In this document: positions 1-8,355 of the stretch, in pieces | How the letters are laid out: each line of letters opens with the position of its first letter | How positions within the stretch are numbered: the first letter of the stretch is position 1 | From: DASVEE01 sp036399695 | GTDB taxonomy: Bacteria > Acidobacteriota > Thermoanaerobaculia > Gp7-AA8 | Assembly: GCA_036399695.1 (NCBI GenBank) | Contig: DASWMP010000200.1 | Location: 1-27,113, forward strand | Direction: 5' to 3' | Length of the DNA stretch: 27,113 nucleotides | Notes under the pieces: model-generated | Database searches by the model: none | Told to the model about the DNA's origin: nothing | The model's input: the letters and a program-made list of their open reading frames with translations, nothing else | Position numbers and translations under genes: made by a program

Positions 1-2141
1 CTCGCGACGAAATCGACGCCCGCCGTGGCCCTGCCGCCGATGACGTCGTAGGCCACCGTGACGGGATGGTAGGCCGGCAGATCGAGCGTGACGGCCACAC
101 GTGCGATGCCGCTGTCTTCGTTCACGGCGGCGTCATGGACACTTAGGCGCGGCTGGTCGTCGAGTGCCATCGACCAGAGCTCGCGGCCTATATCCGGCGT
201 GTTGGTGACAAAGTAGACACGGCGGCCGGCGAGCGTCACGCCGCCGCCCGCGTATTCGACGTCGAGGGAACGCGTTCCCTCCGGCGTGCCGTCCGTCAGC
301 CACAGCCGCGAATCCACGCTGATGAACGCGGTGCCGTACGCCTCACCTGCGAGGCTGATGCTGTCGCCGGTGAGGAGCTGACGGGTGCCCTCGGCCGTAC
401 CGTCGGTCGACCACAGCCCGAGGGTGTTCGAGCCGGTGTCTTGCACCCACAGCAGCCGGTTGCCCGCGCTGCCGACCGCCCTGACCGAGGACACCGGGAT
501 CGGATCGCCGCCGAACAGGCGCAACGTCTGGAGCGTCTGTACGAAGAGGCGGTCTCCCGCGGCATAAACGGCGATCGCGCCGGGGAGCGGCAGCACCAGC
601 TCGAGCGACTCGGGTGTGCCGTCGCTGCGCATGACGCCTTGCGGGTGGACGAGCCACACCAAGCCGTCGACGATCGCGTATGCGCTGGCGCGGGAGTAGT
701 CGCTGAGCCGGCTGAACGACTGCAGATCGCCCGTGTAAGAGCGCAGTTCATCCGCGCTGACGAGGATCCGGCTGCCGACGAACCGCGGATCATAGCCGCT
801 GATGTTCGACTCGCTCGGCGTGACGCTACCGGTCACGCCGTCGGCGATCATGTCGGCGAACCGGCTGCGGAACAGCAGCCGGTCGCCCGGCAGGCCCCAA
901 CGGGGAGCGGCGTCTCCCGTGAAGAGCGGCACCGTGCCGGGCAGCGTCCCGTCGGTGCGCCAGAGCTTCCCGTCCGCGGCGAACCAGGCCAATGAGCCGG
1001 AGCCGAGCAACGCCGCCGGTTGCGGCGGCGGGGCCGGCAGGAGTTCGTACGTGCCCTCGGGTGTGCCGTCGCTGCGCCAGAGCGTGCGTTTGCCGCTGAC
1101 CGTATCGGCGAGGAAGCAGACGTTGTCTCCGCAACGCACGATGTCCGACGGCGACGAGTCGCCATTCGTGTCGGCGGCGAGATTGGCGAGCATGCGCGTC
1201 GTCGTGCCGTCGCTGATCCATGGCTCGACGCCGTGGAGTGGATCGTCGGCGCTGAAAAGCACGCCGCCCTCGAAGGCCTGAAGGAAGAGAGGATTCTTGA
1301 CGGTGGCGATCCGTTCGAGCGTCGTGCCGTCCGTGCGCCACAAACCATCCGTCGCTGTGAGCCAGGCGATCGTGCCATCCGAAGTGAGCGGACTGTCGCG
1401 GAAGCCGGTGCTGCCCAGTCGCCGCTCCGTGGCGCCGTCGTTGAACCAGAGCCCGTCGGTCGACGAGAAGACCACGCCGCCGCGCACCGGCGCGATCCCG
1501 ACCGACGCCAGCACCCGCCCGACCTCCCTCGCGCCCGCGGGCCCGATGACCTGCAGCGGCCGTTGAGATGTCGCGACGAACAGGTGACCGTTGCTGAAGG
1601 CCAGCCGGGCATAGCTTTCGACGAACGCCCGCGCATACTCCGTGACCGTCGTGCCGTCGCTGCGGTAGATCGTGCCGGCGAGATAGAACCAGAAGGCGCC
1701 ACCACCAGTCGTCACCATCCTCGGCTCTTGTACGAAGAGCTGCCGTGTGCCGGCCACCGTCCCATCCGTGACCCACAACTGAAAATCGGCGGCGAGGTAA
1801 GCACGGCCGTCGACGGAGCCCAGAAACCGGGCATCCCTGAATCTTCCGAGCAAAGCGGAGGGCGTGGAGAGCTCGATGCCTCCCGGCCGCGTGGTGAGAA
1901 AGAGCGGCGTGATGCCGGCGTGCGAGACCGCCCGTGCTTCGCCCGCTACCTGCGGCGCGCCGCCACCCGTGAGCGGCACACGCCATAGACGCGAGCTCGT
2001 ACCGATGACCCACACGTCATCGCCGGCGCGCTCCATCCGCAACGGATTCGAGCTCCGCGCGCCCATGGCCGGATTGGTGTTGATGTCCTTTGCCAGCTCG
2101 GGGTTCGAGAAAAGTACGGCCAGTAGCAGTGCGGTCAGCAT
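1..2141 (-). CDS. Secreted ELWxxDGT-repeat / Calx-beta protein, C-terminus cut by window edge
   Basis: Reading on the minus strand from the ATG at 2141 the frame appears open to base 1 (about 713 codons); I translated both ends and much of the middle and found no stop. The N-terminus is a hydrophobic signal-like stretch (MLTALLLAVLFS) followed by NPELAKDINTNP, which also opens the two paralogues upstream. The body consists of degenerate ELWxxDGT-type repeats, for example QLWVTDGTVAGTRQLF, GLWRTDGTTLER and PWISDGTTTRML. From about residue 657 a Calx-beta domain begins (PRLSVHDAAVNEDSG, then VTVAYDVIGGRATAGVDF) and runs off the window. By analogy with the intact paralogue at 3969-7160 it should end with an Ig-like domain. 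Its start is one base past the stop of the preceding fragment, so the family is a tandem array. The role is unknown; such proteins are usually predicted to be exported or surface-associated beta-rich proteins. Confidence 0.85.
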   Translation of the reverse strand, partial: MLTALLLAVLFSNPELAKDINTNPAMGARSSNPLRMERAGDDVWVIGTSSRLWRVPLTGGGAPQVAGEARAVSHAGITPLFLTTRPGGIELSTPSALLGRFRDARFLGSVDGRAYLAADFQLWVTDGTVAGTRQLFVQEPRMVTTGGGAFWFYLAGTIYRSDGTTVTEYARAFVESYARLAFSNGHLFVATSQRPLQVIGPAGAREVGRVLASVGIAPVRGGVVFSSTDGLWFNDGATERRLGSTGFRDSPLTSDGTIAWLTATDGLWRTDGTTLERIATVKNPLFLQAFEGGVLFSADDPLHGVEPWISDGTTTRMLANLAADTNGDSSPSDIVRCGDNVCFLADTVSGKRTLWRSDGTPEGTYELLPAPPPQPAALLGSGSLAWFAADGKLWRTDGTLPGTVPLFTGDAAPRWGLPGDRLLFRSRFADMIADGVTGSVTPSESNISGYDPRFVGSRILVSADELRSYTGDLQSFSRLSDYSRASAYAIVDGLVWLVHPQGVMRSDGTPESLELVLPLPGAIAVYAAGDRLFVQTLQTLRLFGGDPIPVSSVRAVGSAGNRLLWVQDTGSNTLGLWSTDGTAEGTRQLLTGDSISLAGEAYGTAFISVDSRLWLTDGTPEGTRSLDVEYAGGGVTLAGRRVYFVTNTPDIGRELWSMALDDQPRLSVHDAAVNEDSGIARVAVTLDLPAYHPVTVAYDVIGGRATAGVDFVA

Positions 2142-2142
2142 C

Positions 2143-2667
2143 TCAATTCTCTCTTTCGCGAATCACGACCGTGGCGGCGTCGCGGCTCGGCAGGTAGTGC
2201 TCGTCGCCCGTGTAGTAGGCGGTGATCGTGTACTGTCCGGCGGGGAAGGAGGGCGGCAACGTGCCGTTCGCGAACGAGAACTTGTCGGTGGTGACGGGGA
2301 CACGATCGATGACCGAACCGTTGATGCTGAACTCGACGAAGCCCGTCGGTGGGTACGGACCTTGGACGTTCACATCGGCCAGGATCGGCTGAAAGCCGCC
2401 GCGTTCGTGGAACGTGGCCGCCTGGCGGAACCTGATTGAACTCAGCGCCCGTGGCGTGGCCCCGGGGGCGAGCACGTCGACCATCAGCTCCACGCGTGCC
2501 GTGCCGGCGCTTTCCTCGACGGCCGTGTCCTGCACGCTCAGGCGCGGGTCGCCGTCGAAGAGGATGGACCACAGCTCGGTGCAGGTCTCCCAGGCGGCGA
2601 AAAGAAAGGTCTGACCCCGGCGCCCGACCCCAGCACTCGACCATTCTTTGCACCCCCTCAGCTCCAC
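2143..2667 (-). pseudogene. C-terminal remnant of a third ELWxxDGT/Calx-beta paralogue
   Basis: The 174-codon frame has no signal peptide. From about residue 19 it matches the C-terminal part of the neighbouring paralogues: TFLFAAWETCTELWS corresponds to YFAATTPETGRELWS at the end of the repeat region of the 3969-7160 protein. It then has a shortened Calx-beta start (PRLSVQDTAVEESAGTARVEL), and then the C-terminal Ig-like domain (TGFVEFSINGSVIDRVPV, YTITAYYTGDEHYLPS). Most of the Calx-beta domain is missing compared with the intact copy. Homology stops upstream at the GGTCAGACC motif (2604-2618), so the first residues are probably not native. I read it as the tail of a paralogue whose head is at 3723-3968, broken by the segment carrying the protease gene. 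It could still be translated as a small domain protein, but without a signal sequence that seems unlikely to be functional. Confidence 0.7.
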
Positions 2668-2766
2668 ATGCCGTAGAGCAAACCTACCAATACCGTCTCA
2701 CGAAACAGGCGGTTCCACAGGCCGTGGAGTCACGAGCGTTGCGAAGCCAAGGAAAGGTATGACCCC
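2604..2766. repeat. Pair of direct 15-bp motifs, GAAAGGTCTGACCCC-type
   Basis: GAAAGGTCTGACCCC lies at 2604-2618 and GAAAGGTATGACCCC at 2752-2766, in the same orientation and differing at one base. The first sits exactly where homology of the broken ELWxxDGT paralogue ends; the second is 12 bases past the stop of the protease gene. The 133 bases between hold no gene that I can recognise. Similar GGGGTCAGACC-type strings are, in my experience, common beside small Y1-type transposases in soil bacteria; no transposase is visible here. Confidence 0.5.
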
Positions 2767-2778
2767 AACGTCCGGGTT

Positions 2779-3639
2779 TCAAGGTAGCTGTTTGACAGCT
2801 TCATTCTCGCATTTCGTGAAGAACCCGGCGATGGGGCACTTGCCATATAAACAAGCACCGGCCTGGCGATGCTTTTGATCACTCAGCTCGGATTTGAAGC
2901 CTATCATCGATGTAGGATAACCCTCGAAATCACCGTCTTTGTAGAACGTCAACATGTAGTCCGTAAAAAATTCGTTCAGCGACTGACTCCGAAGCGCCCA
3001 TTCCCCACTGTTCGCGTCGAAAAACCGGCACTCTCCATCTGGATTCCAAAAAAACGCCAGAGCATGTCCGCCGCCGTTTTTTTGTTTCGGCTTGAGCGTG
3101 AAAAAGTAAAAACCTTCGAATGTGAACCTATGTGTAATGTCGGAGTTCGAATGGAAGGGCACGTCAGGATCGGCCAAGTGTTGTGCTGATTGAAGGACAC
3201 CGCCACTGGCTTGAAGGGCATGAAAGATCTTCCGTGCCCGCTCCATCTCCGCTGTGAACTCGTCGCTGTCGATATTGAGCTCGGCTTCTCTGAGGAGCCG
3301 CAGCGGGCCTCCCGGCATCTTCGCGATCGCTTCAGCGCGGGCCTCCAGCGCGGGGCCACGGTTCTTTAGCAGATCCGCCATGCCACTTTGCGCGGAAAAT
3401 GTCCCGACTTGCGTTTTCTGCATTACGACAAAAGCTTCGTGCCCCTGTTGCAGTTGAATTTGTATCGATTTCTTCCACTTGAACATCTCAGGCAGGTTTG
3501 CACTTATCCATGCCGAACTAATCGCTCGGCAGGCGGCTTCAGCCATATTCGTCGTTTGGAACACCTCGGTTACGAGAGGTGCGTCATGTGTCTTGGACAG
3601 ACGACAACACGGGACGACGTGCTCCTTAGGCGGCGCCAT
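2779..3639 (-). CDS. YopT/AvrPphB-like (peptidase C58-type) cysteine protease domain protein
   Basis: The 286-aa protein shows the ordered Cys-His-Asp signature of papain-fold C58 peptidases. These are CRAISSAWI with Cys37 (compare the C-x-A-L-S-x-x-W-I helix of YopT), then GGGHALAFFW with His192, then CRFFDANSGEW with Asp208, the typical F-F-D-x-N-x-G-E/W block. The middle (residues 85-165) is helical and polar. No signal peptide or membrane segment is visible, so it is cytosolic or exported by a dedicated system; no secretion genes are nearby. The start is the first ATG, preceded by GAGG at a normal distance; Met32 is a weaker alternative only five residues before Cys37. Base composition is visibly AT-richer than every neighbour, and the gene lies between two halves of a broken host gene, both signs of transfer. 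Known family members (YopT, AvrPphB, NopT) are type III effectors; that this one is an effector or toxin is inference. The fold call is from motif reading alone. Confidence 0.68.
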   Translation of the reverse strand: MAPPKEHVVPCCRLSKTHDAPLVTEVFQTTNMAEAACRAISSAWISANLPEMFKWKKSIQIQLQQGHEAFVVMQKTQVGTFSAQSGMADLLKNRGPALEARAEAIAKMPGGPLRLLREAELNIDSDEFTAEMERARKIFHALQASGGVLQSAQHLADPDVPFHSNSDITHRFTFEGFYFFTLKPKQKNGGGHALAFFWNPDGECRFFDANSGEWALRSQSLNEFFTDYMLTFYKDGDFEGYPTSMIGFKSELSDQKHRQAGACLYGKCPIAGFFTKCENEAVKQLP

Positions 3640-3722
3640 AAAATACCTCGCAAGTCCTCACCGACTTTGTTCCGGCTTGCGCGTCGCACAGGTGTGTAGC
3701 TCGCTGACCGCCCGTTTGCAGG

Positions 3723-3968
3723 TCAGCACGAATCCCCCTTCTTGCGCGCGTCATCGGCATGTACGGACGCCTCCGATATGGTGAGTCCCCAGGTGGCGAG
3801 ATCCCTACCTCGGGAAAGAGATGCCGGAGGCCGGCGACGGCTGCGGTCGAGCAGATGTAGCAGGCGAGGGAGAGCAGGCGCACCGACGCCGGTCGGGACG
3901 GTGGGGTTGATGTCTTTGGCCAGCTCGGGGTTCGAGAAAAGTACGGCCAATAGCAGTGTCGTCAGCAT
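3723..3968 (-). pseudogene. N-terminal stub of the third ELWxxDGT paralogue
   Basis: The 81-codon frame starts MLTTLLLAVLFSNPELAKDIN, nearly identical to the first 21 residues of the 1-2141 protein. After that the similarity stops abruptly, and the remainder (PTVPTGVGAPALPRLL to the stop) resembles no repeat of this family. The ATG directly follows the TGA of the 3969-7160 gene without a spacer, the same tandem arrangement as at 2141/2143. The simplest reading is that this is the head of the gene whose tail is at 2143-2667. A tiny secreted peptide cannot be excluded, because the signal-like segment is intact. Confidence 0.65.
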
Positions 3969-6900
3969 TCAACGCTCCGGATCGAGCAGTGACACGGTGG
4001 TGGTGGCGCTGCTCGGGAGATGGCGCGCGTCGCCCAGGTACGTGGCGGTGACGGTGTACGTGGGGGTACTGACCGACGCCGGGAGCGTGCCGGTTGCGAC
4101 GCCGTTCACGACAGGCACGCGATCGAACACGAAATCGCCGATGCGGAACTCGACGACGCCCGTTGGTGTGACGCGGGTGGGGCTCCTCACCTCGACGGAG
4201 ACCGGCGCGGTCTTGCCGCGCACCTGGCCCCACACAGCGCGCGGGAAGCTGCTGTACGAGCCCTCGCGTGGCGCAGCTCCAGGAGCGACGACCTGGAGCT
4301 GCAGTGTGATCCGCGTCTGCGGCCGGCCGACCGGTGTGGCGACGATCGTCACGACGCCGGTACGGCGTGCCCGCACCGGCGGCAGGAAGATCGTGGCCGT
4401 GCCGGCAGCGATTTCAGCGGTCATCGGGACGTCGAGCACCGAGCGGTCGCTCGACTGGAGGATGAAGCGCGTCGGCGTTGGTGATTGCTGGGCGGCGAAG
4501 CTGAGCACGACCGGCTCACCGGGAGCGAAGGTGTGACTGTTCGCGGCCATCGCGTAGGTCCCCGAGCTGGGCCAGGCGACGGCGAGCGTATCGACGATCG
4601 GGTCTTCGTCGAACTTTTCCGCGGTCAAGCTTCGCAGCCGCAGCACGGTGGAATCCCGGGACGCGTAGAAGCCTCCGCGAGAGCACCGCACGGTCTCGCG
4701 GAATCCCGCGGGCGCGAATTTGGACGAGGTGCAGGAGACGAAGTCGCCCTCGAGCGACAGGATTGCTTCGTGGTTCGAGCGGCTGATGATCTCGATGAGG
4801 ACCGCGTCCCTCTCAACGCCGGCGAGCGCCAGCTCGAAGGCGGTTCTCGGACGCTCCTCGATGAGGAGGACGCCGCCGCTACGGCGGACGTCGGCCCCTG
4901 CTTCGTCGCGCAGGACGACGCGCACCGTCTCGGTGCCTTCATCTTCGGCGTCATTCACGACGATGACGTCGATGTCCTTGCGCACTTCGCCCGGCGCGAA
5001 GGTGAGCGTGCCGGTGGCGGGCGTAAAGTCGGCCTCCGTAGCCGTGCCGGCGATGACGTCATAGGCGACGGTGACGGTTCGATTCGCCGGCGCGTCGAGC
5101 GTGACGGCGATGCGTCCGCGGCCGCTGTCTTCGAACGTCCACGCCTCCTCCACCGCCAGTCGTGGCTGGGGCTCGATCGCGAAGGACCAGAGCTCCCGCC
5201 CGGTCTCCGGCGTCGTCGCCGCAAAATAGGCGCGACCGCCGGCAACAGTGATCGGGCCGGGATCGCCGAGGGTGGCCACGAGACGCGTTCCGGCGGCGGT
5301 GCCGTCGGTCATCCAGAGCTCGTCGCCGGTGGAGAAGAAGGCCGTATCCTCCACCTGACCGAGGAAGTGGCCGCCGCCCGGACGCAGCAGCCGCGTGCCC
5401 TGCGTGGTGCCATCACTCGCCCAGAGGTCCGAGGTCCCGCCGTCCGGCGTCCCACCCTCTGCCTGCGTGAAGAAGACGAGACGGTCTCCGGCCGTAGCGA
5501 CGCTGAAGCGGCGCGGCGTCTCGATCCACTCACCGCCGAGGGTGCGCAGGGCGCCCTCGCTCAGCAGGAAAAGGCGATCGCCCGCGGCGAGTAGGCTGAA
5601 CGGCTCGGTAATCCTCTCCACGAGCACGGGCGAGGAGCCGGCGCTATCGTTGCGCACCATGCCGTTGGCCGTCGACACCCAGATGATGCCGTCGACGACG
5701 GCGTACGATCGGTAGTCGTCCCGGACGATCGTCTTGCGCAGCCGGAGATCGGAGGTCCAGGAGACGAGCTCCCCGCCGTGGGTGATCACCCGGCTGCCCA
5801 GAAGCTGCGCGCCGATCAGTCCGGAACGTAAAGCGACTCCCGTCGGAGCGCCGTTGCCGATCACCCACCACTCGTAAGACCTGCTGAAGAGGAGCCGCCC
5901 GTCCGGCAGGGCCACGTGGGGCACGACCATGCCGTCGAAGACGGCGCGTGTCCCCTCCGGCGTGCCGTCGGTGCGCCACAAGGCGGAGCCGGCGGTGAAC
6001 CAGGCGAACGGTCCACCGCCGCGGATATCCTGAGCCGTGCCGTTGAACAGTTCGTAGGTGCCCTCGGGCGTCCCGTCGCTGCGCCACAGCGTCTGGCGTT
6101 TGTCATTGCCGGTGGCGAGGAAGCAGACCGCATTGCCGCACGGGACGATGCTTTGAGGCGAGGCGTTGCCGTTGCCGACGATGGGGAGGGTGGCGAGCTG
6201 GCGTGTCGTGGTGCCGTCGCTAATCCAGGGTTGCGCCGAGTTGCCGTCTCCCGACGTGAGGAGCAGCCGTCCGCCCTCGACCCGGCCGAGGCTCGGTTGC
6301 GGGACGGTAGCCACACGTTGGACTTCGCGGCCGTCCGTCCGGAACAACTCGTCCCCGATCGTCAGCCAGGCGAATGTCCCGTCAGAAGCCTCGGCGCTCA
6401 GCTTGGCCCGGACGAGCTCGATCAGAGGACGGATGATCCTGCCGTCCGTCCACCAGACCGTGGTGCCGGCCTGGAAGATGATTCCACCGCCGGCCGGCAC
6501 GAGCGGCCCTTCGGACGACGAACGATATCTGTAGAGCGTGCGGCGGACGCCGCCCTCGATGACCTCGACACCGTCACTGCTGATGAAGATTTTCCCCTGC
6601 GAGACAGCCATCGACCCGAGGGAGAGAGGACGATCGTAGGCGGGCACGACGTCGATGCCGTCGGTCCGGTAGATGATGCTGTTGGAGCCGAGGAAGAAGG
6701 CGGTATTGCCTTCTACAGCGACGGTTCTCAACCAGGCAGGGATCTCGGAGAGCACCCGCGTTCCCTCCGGAGTGCCGTCAGTGGCGTAGAGTTTTCCCTC
6801 CGCGTTGAAGAGAGCGAGGCCGTTCACTTCCGCCAGGAAGGTGGGGTCGGAGTAAGCGGGCCCGAACGTGCGGAGCACGCGGTCGGGCGTCGAGAGCTCG

Positions 6901-7160
6901 CTCGTGCCGTCCGGCCGCCCCGTCAGAAAAAGCGGCGTGTTGCCGGCGCGGCCGATGGAGTGGGCACGCCTGGATTCGTGCACGACGCCGTCACTGACCG
7001 TGACGCGCCAGACGAGCCGTTGTGGCGCGGTACTGATCCAGGCGTCGTCACCGATGAGACGGTACTCGGAGAGGACGGGCCGGGCCGTCTCCGGATTGGT
7101 GTTGATGTCTCTGGAGAGCTCAGGAGAGGAGAGAAGCAGCGTCAGCGCCAGCCATTTCAT
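3969..7160 (-). CDS. Secreted ELWxxDGT-repeat protein with Calx-beta and Ig-like domains
   Basis: This is the intact 1063-aa member of the tandem family. Residues 1-12 (MKWLALTLLLSS) form a short hydrophobic signal-like segment, followed by PELSRDINTNPETA, which is also the usual opening of an ELWxxDGT repeat. Up to about residue 660 the protein is a chain of these repeats, best seen in TLWRSDGTPEGTYELF, ALWRTDGTPEGTRAVF and ELWMTDGTAAGTRLVA; such repeats probably fold as beta-propeller-like blades. A Calx-beta domain covers roughly residues 668-770 (VTVAYDVIAGTATEADF, then EDEGTETVRVVL). A divergent beta-rich part follows. An Ig-like domain ends the chain (about 960-1058; VEFRIGDFVFDRVPV, YTVTATYLGDARHLPS). 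There is no LPXTG, PEP-CTERM or obvious T9SS tail. It is probably co-transcribed with the upstream membrane protein gene, 14 bases away. Function is unknown; adhesion or cell-surface roles are guesses from domain content. Confidence 0.9.
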   Translation of the reverse strand: MKWLALTLLLSSPELSRDINTNPETARPVLSEYRLIGDDAWISTAPQRLVWRVTVSDGVVHESRRAHSIGRAGNTPLFLTGRPDGTSELSTPDRVLRTFGPAYSDPTFLAEVNGLALFNAEGKLYATDGTPEGTRVLSEIPAWLRTVAVEGNTAFFLGSNSIIYRTDGIDVVPAYDRPLSLGSMAVSQGKIFISSDGVEVIEGGVRRTLYRYRSSSEGPLVPAGGGIIFQAGTTVWWTDGRIIRPLIELVRAKLSAEASDGTFAWLTIGDELFRTDGREVQRVATVPQPSLGRVEGGRLLLTSGDGNSAQPWISDGTTTRQLATLPIVGNGNASPQSIVPCGNAVCFLATGNDKRQTLWRSDGTPEGTYELFNGTAQDIRGGGPFAWFTAGSALWRTDGTPEGTRAVFDGMVVPHVALPDGRLLFSRSYEWWVIGNGAPTGVALRSGLIGAQLLGSRVITHGGELVSWTSDLRLRKTIVRDDYRSYAVVDGIIWVSTANGMVRNDSAGSSPVLVERITEPFSLLAAGDRLFLLSEGALRTLGGEWIETPRRFSVATAGDRLVFFTQAEGGTPDGGTSDLWASDGTTQGTRLLRPGGGHFLGQVEDTAFFSTGDELWMTDGTAAGTRLVATLGDPGPITVAGGRAYFAATTPETGRELWSFAIEPQPRLAVEEAWTFEDSGRGRIAVTLDAPANRTVTVAYDVIAGTATEADFTPATGTLTFAPGEVRKDIDVIVVNDAEDEGTETVRVVLRDEAGADVRRSGGVLLIEERPRTAFELALAGVERDAVLIEIISRSNHEAILSLEGDFVSCTSSKFAPAGFRETVRCSRGGFYASRDSTVLRLRSLTAEKFDEDPIVDTLAVAWPSSGTYAMAANSHTFAPGEPVVLSFAAQQSPTPTRFILQSSDRSVLDVPMTAEIAAGTATIFLPPVRARRTGVVTIVATPVGRPQTRITLQLQVVAPGAAPREGSYSSFPRAVWGQVRGKTAPVSVEVRSPTRVTPTGVVEFRIGDFVFDRVPVVNGVATGTLPASVSTPTYTVTATYLGDARHLPSSATTTVSLLDPER

Positions 7161-7174
7161 GCTGTATCAGCATA

Positions 7175-7534
7175 TCAGGCTTGGCCGCCGGTTTCCTCCG
7201 ATTCGTTCCGTTCTCCGATCCCAAGGCGTCGCAACCACCCGCAGAGGCGGGGCATCTTCGGCTCCGCCTTGGCCATGACCTTCATGGCGAACTTGCTCTG
7301 GGGAAAGATCACCAGGGCGGCCAGGAGGAAGAAGATCCATCCCTGCATGATCGGCAGGACCGACCCGATGATCCCCAGCAGGGTGAAGACGACGCCCAAA
7401 ACGATCCGAAGCACCAGCATACGCGTCGCGATTGTAACGGACCCCACCCCCCGCCCTCGGAACATGGCGGCAACGATCGGGATGGCGATCACGAGAACGA
7501 TGGCTAGAGCCACGAACCAGCGGAAGCGGGTCAT
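7175..7534 (-). CDS. Small PGPGW/DUF454-like inner-membrane protein
   Basis: The 119-aa protein has three hydrophobic segments at about residues 5-23, 39-57 and 62-79, and a basic, polar C-terminal tail (KAEPKMPRLCGWLRRLG). The third segment follows IGSVLPIMQGWIFFLLAALVIF, which resembles the PGPGW motif of a family of short predicted membrane proteins (LLPLPGPGW followed by a hydrophobic helix) and of DUF454/YbaN; here the PGPGW core reads PIMQGW. The gene is 14 bases upstream of the intact ELWxxDGT gene on the same strand, so the two are probably one transcript. The biochemical role of the family is not established. The start is the first ATG after the intergenic repeat region. The family call is moderate; that it is a membrane protein is clear. 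Confidence 0.75.
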   Translation of the reverse strand: MTRFRWFVALAIVLVIAIPIVAAMFRGRGVGSVTIATRMLVLRIVLGVVFTLLGIIGSVLPIMQGWIFFLLAALVIFPQSKFAMKVMAKAEPKMPRLCGWLRRLGIGERNESEETGGQA

Positions 7535-7640
7535 GAAAGCAAAACGAGGCCCAGCGGGAAGGGGGCGTCACAGGCGCGGAGGCCAAAATGAAAGGCGCGG
7601 AAGCCGAATTGACTTGCCGGACAAGCACGGTGCGATGCCC

Positions 7641-7984
7641 GGAAACCAAAAGGGTTGGCCAGGTAAGGATCGATGCTATGCCCGGAAACCAAAGTGGTTG
7701 GCCAGGTAAGGATCGATGCTATGCGCGGAAACCAAAATGGTTGGCGAGGTAAGGATCGATGCTATGCGCGGAAACCAAAGTGGTTGGCGAGGTAAGGATC
7801 GATGCTATGCGCGGAAGCCAAAATGGTTGGCGAGGTAAGGATCGATGCTATGCGGGGAAACCAAAGTGGTTGGCCAGGTAAGGATCGGTGCTATGCGCGG
7901 AAACCAAAGTGGTTGGCGAGGTAAGCATCGATGCTATGCGGGGAACCCAAAGTGGTTGGCCAGGTAAGCATCGATGCTATGGGC
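7641..7984. repeat. 43-bp tandem repeat array, eight copies
   Basis: Units start at 7641, 7684, 7727, 7770, 7813, 7856, 7899 and 7942, an exact 43-base period. Each begins GGAAACCAAARTGGTTGG and continues CSAGGTAAGSATCGATGC. A decayed copy precedes (about 7599-7640) and a truncated one follows from 7985. Variation is limited to a few positions, such as gcgcgg/gcgggg, ccaaaa/ccaaag and ggatc/gcatc. Each unit holds two small dyads: CCAAA-x-TTGG and the ATCGAT core, which becomes the perfect palindrome GCATCGATGC in the last copies. The period is not a multiple of three and no reading frame is kept, so it is not a coding repeat; there are no unique spacers, so it is not CRISPR. Confidence 0.95.
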
Positions 7985-8110
7985 GGAAGTCGAAGTCACC
8001 TACGGCAATAGCCGCCACGAAGCCGCCGGTACCAACTGTCATCCCGAGCCAGGGCACAGCGCGTAGCGCAGCCGGTGATCACGAGGAAGCGCAGCAATCG
8101 TTGTAGTGGA

Positions 8111-8204
8111 GGACGGACAATCCTGTCCGTCACGCGAGAAATGGCGCGAGCACGCATTCCTCTTCGTCGCTACTTTTTCGCGTGACGGACAGGATTGTCC
8201 GTCC
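8111..8204. repeat. REP-like hairpin doublet, 27-bp perfect inverted arms
   Basis: The left arm 8111-8137 and the right arm 8178-8204 are perfect reverse complements over 27 bases, with a 40-base loop. Each arm also contains its own hairpin, GACGGACA-ATCC-TGTCCGTC. This two-level architecture is the same as at 12293-12396, with a compensatory base change in the stem. Confidence 0.9.
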
Positions 8205-8240
8205 TTCACTGCTGTACGGCGACGTCCGAGCTTCCTTAGA

Positions 8241-8355
8241 AGCGTCGAGCGAGGGACCTGGAGGTAGGGGTGGTACGGTCCGGGTGCCGCCCCGTTCCCT
8301 GTCGATGGTCTCCCGGACCGTGCCACCCATCCCCCCAGGCCCCTCACTCGACGCT
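8241..8355. repeat. Imperfect 44-bp inverted repeat
   Basis: The left arm 8241-8284 starts AGCGTCGAGCGAGGGACCTG and ends GGTCCGGG. The right arm 8312-8355 starts CCCGGACCG and ends ACTCGACGCT. Most positions pair, with a 27-base loop. It lies inside the 8032-8370 element, its right arm overlapping the outer terminal repeat by three bases. Confidence 0.8.

Noticed and set aside
3805..4233. 142-codon minus-strand frame overlapping the end of the ELWxxDGT gene
   Set aside because: Different frame of the same strand over a clear Ig-like domain; the translation is Arg/His-rich and crosses into the stub gene.
5916..7709. 597-codon open frame on the plus strand, opposite the intact ELWxxDGT gene
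   Set aside because: It is antisense to a gene with clear domains; the translation is Arg/Gly/Ala-rich without motifs and its end merely reads through the 43-bp repeats. GC-rich sequence leaves such frames open by chance.
7641..7984. CRISPR array
   Set aside because: Copies adjoin without unique spacers at an exact 43-base period, and no cas gene is in the window; it is a simple tandem repeat.
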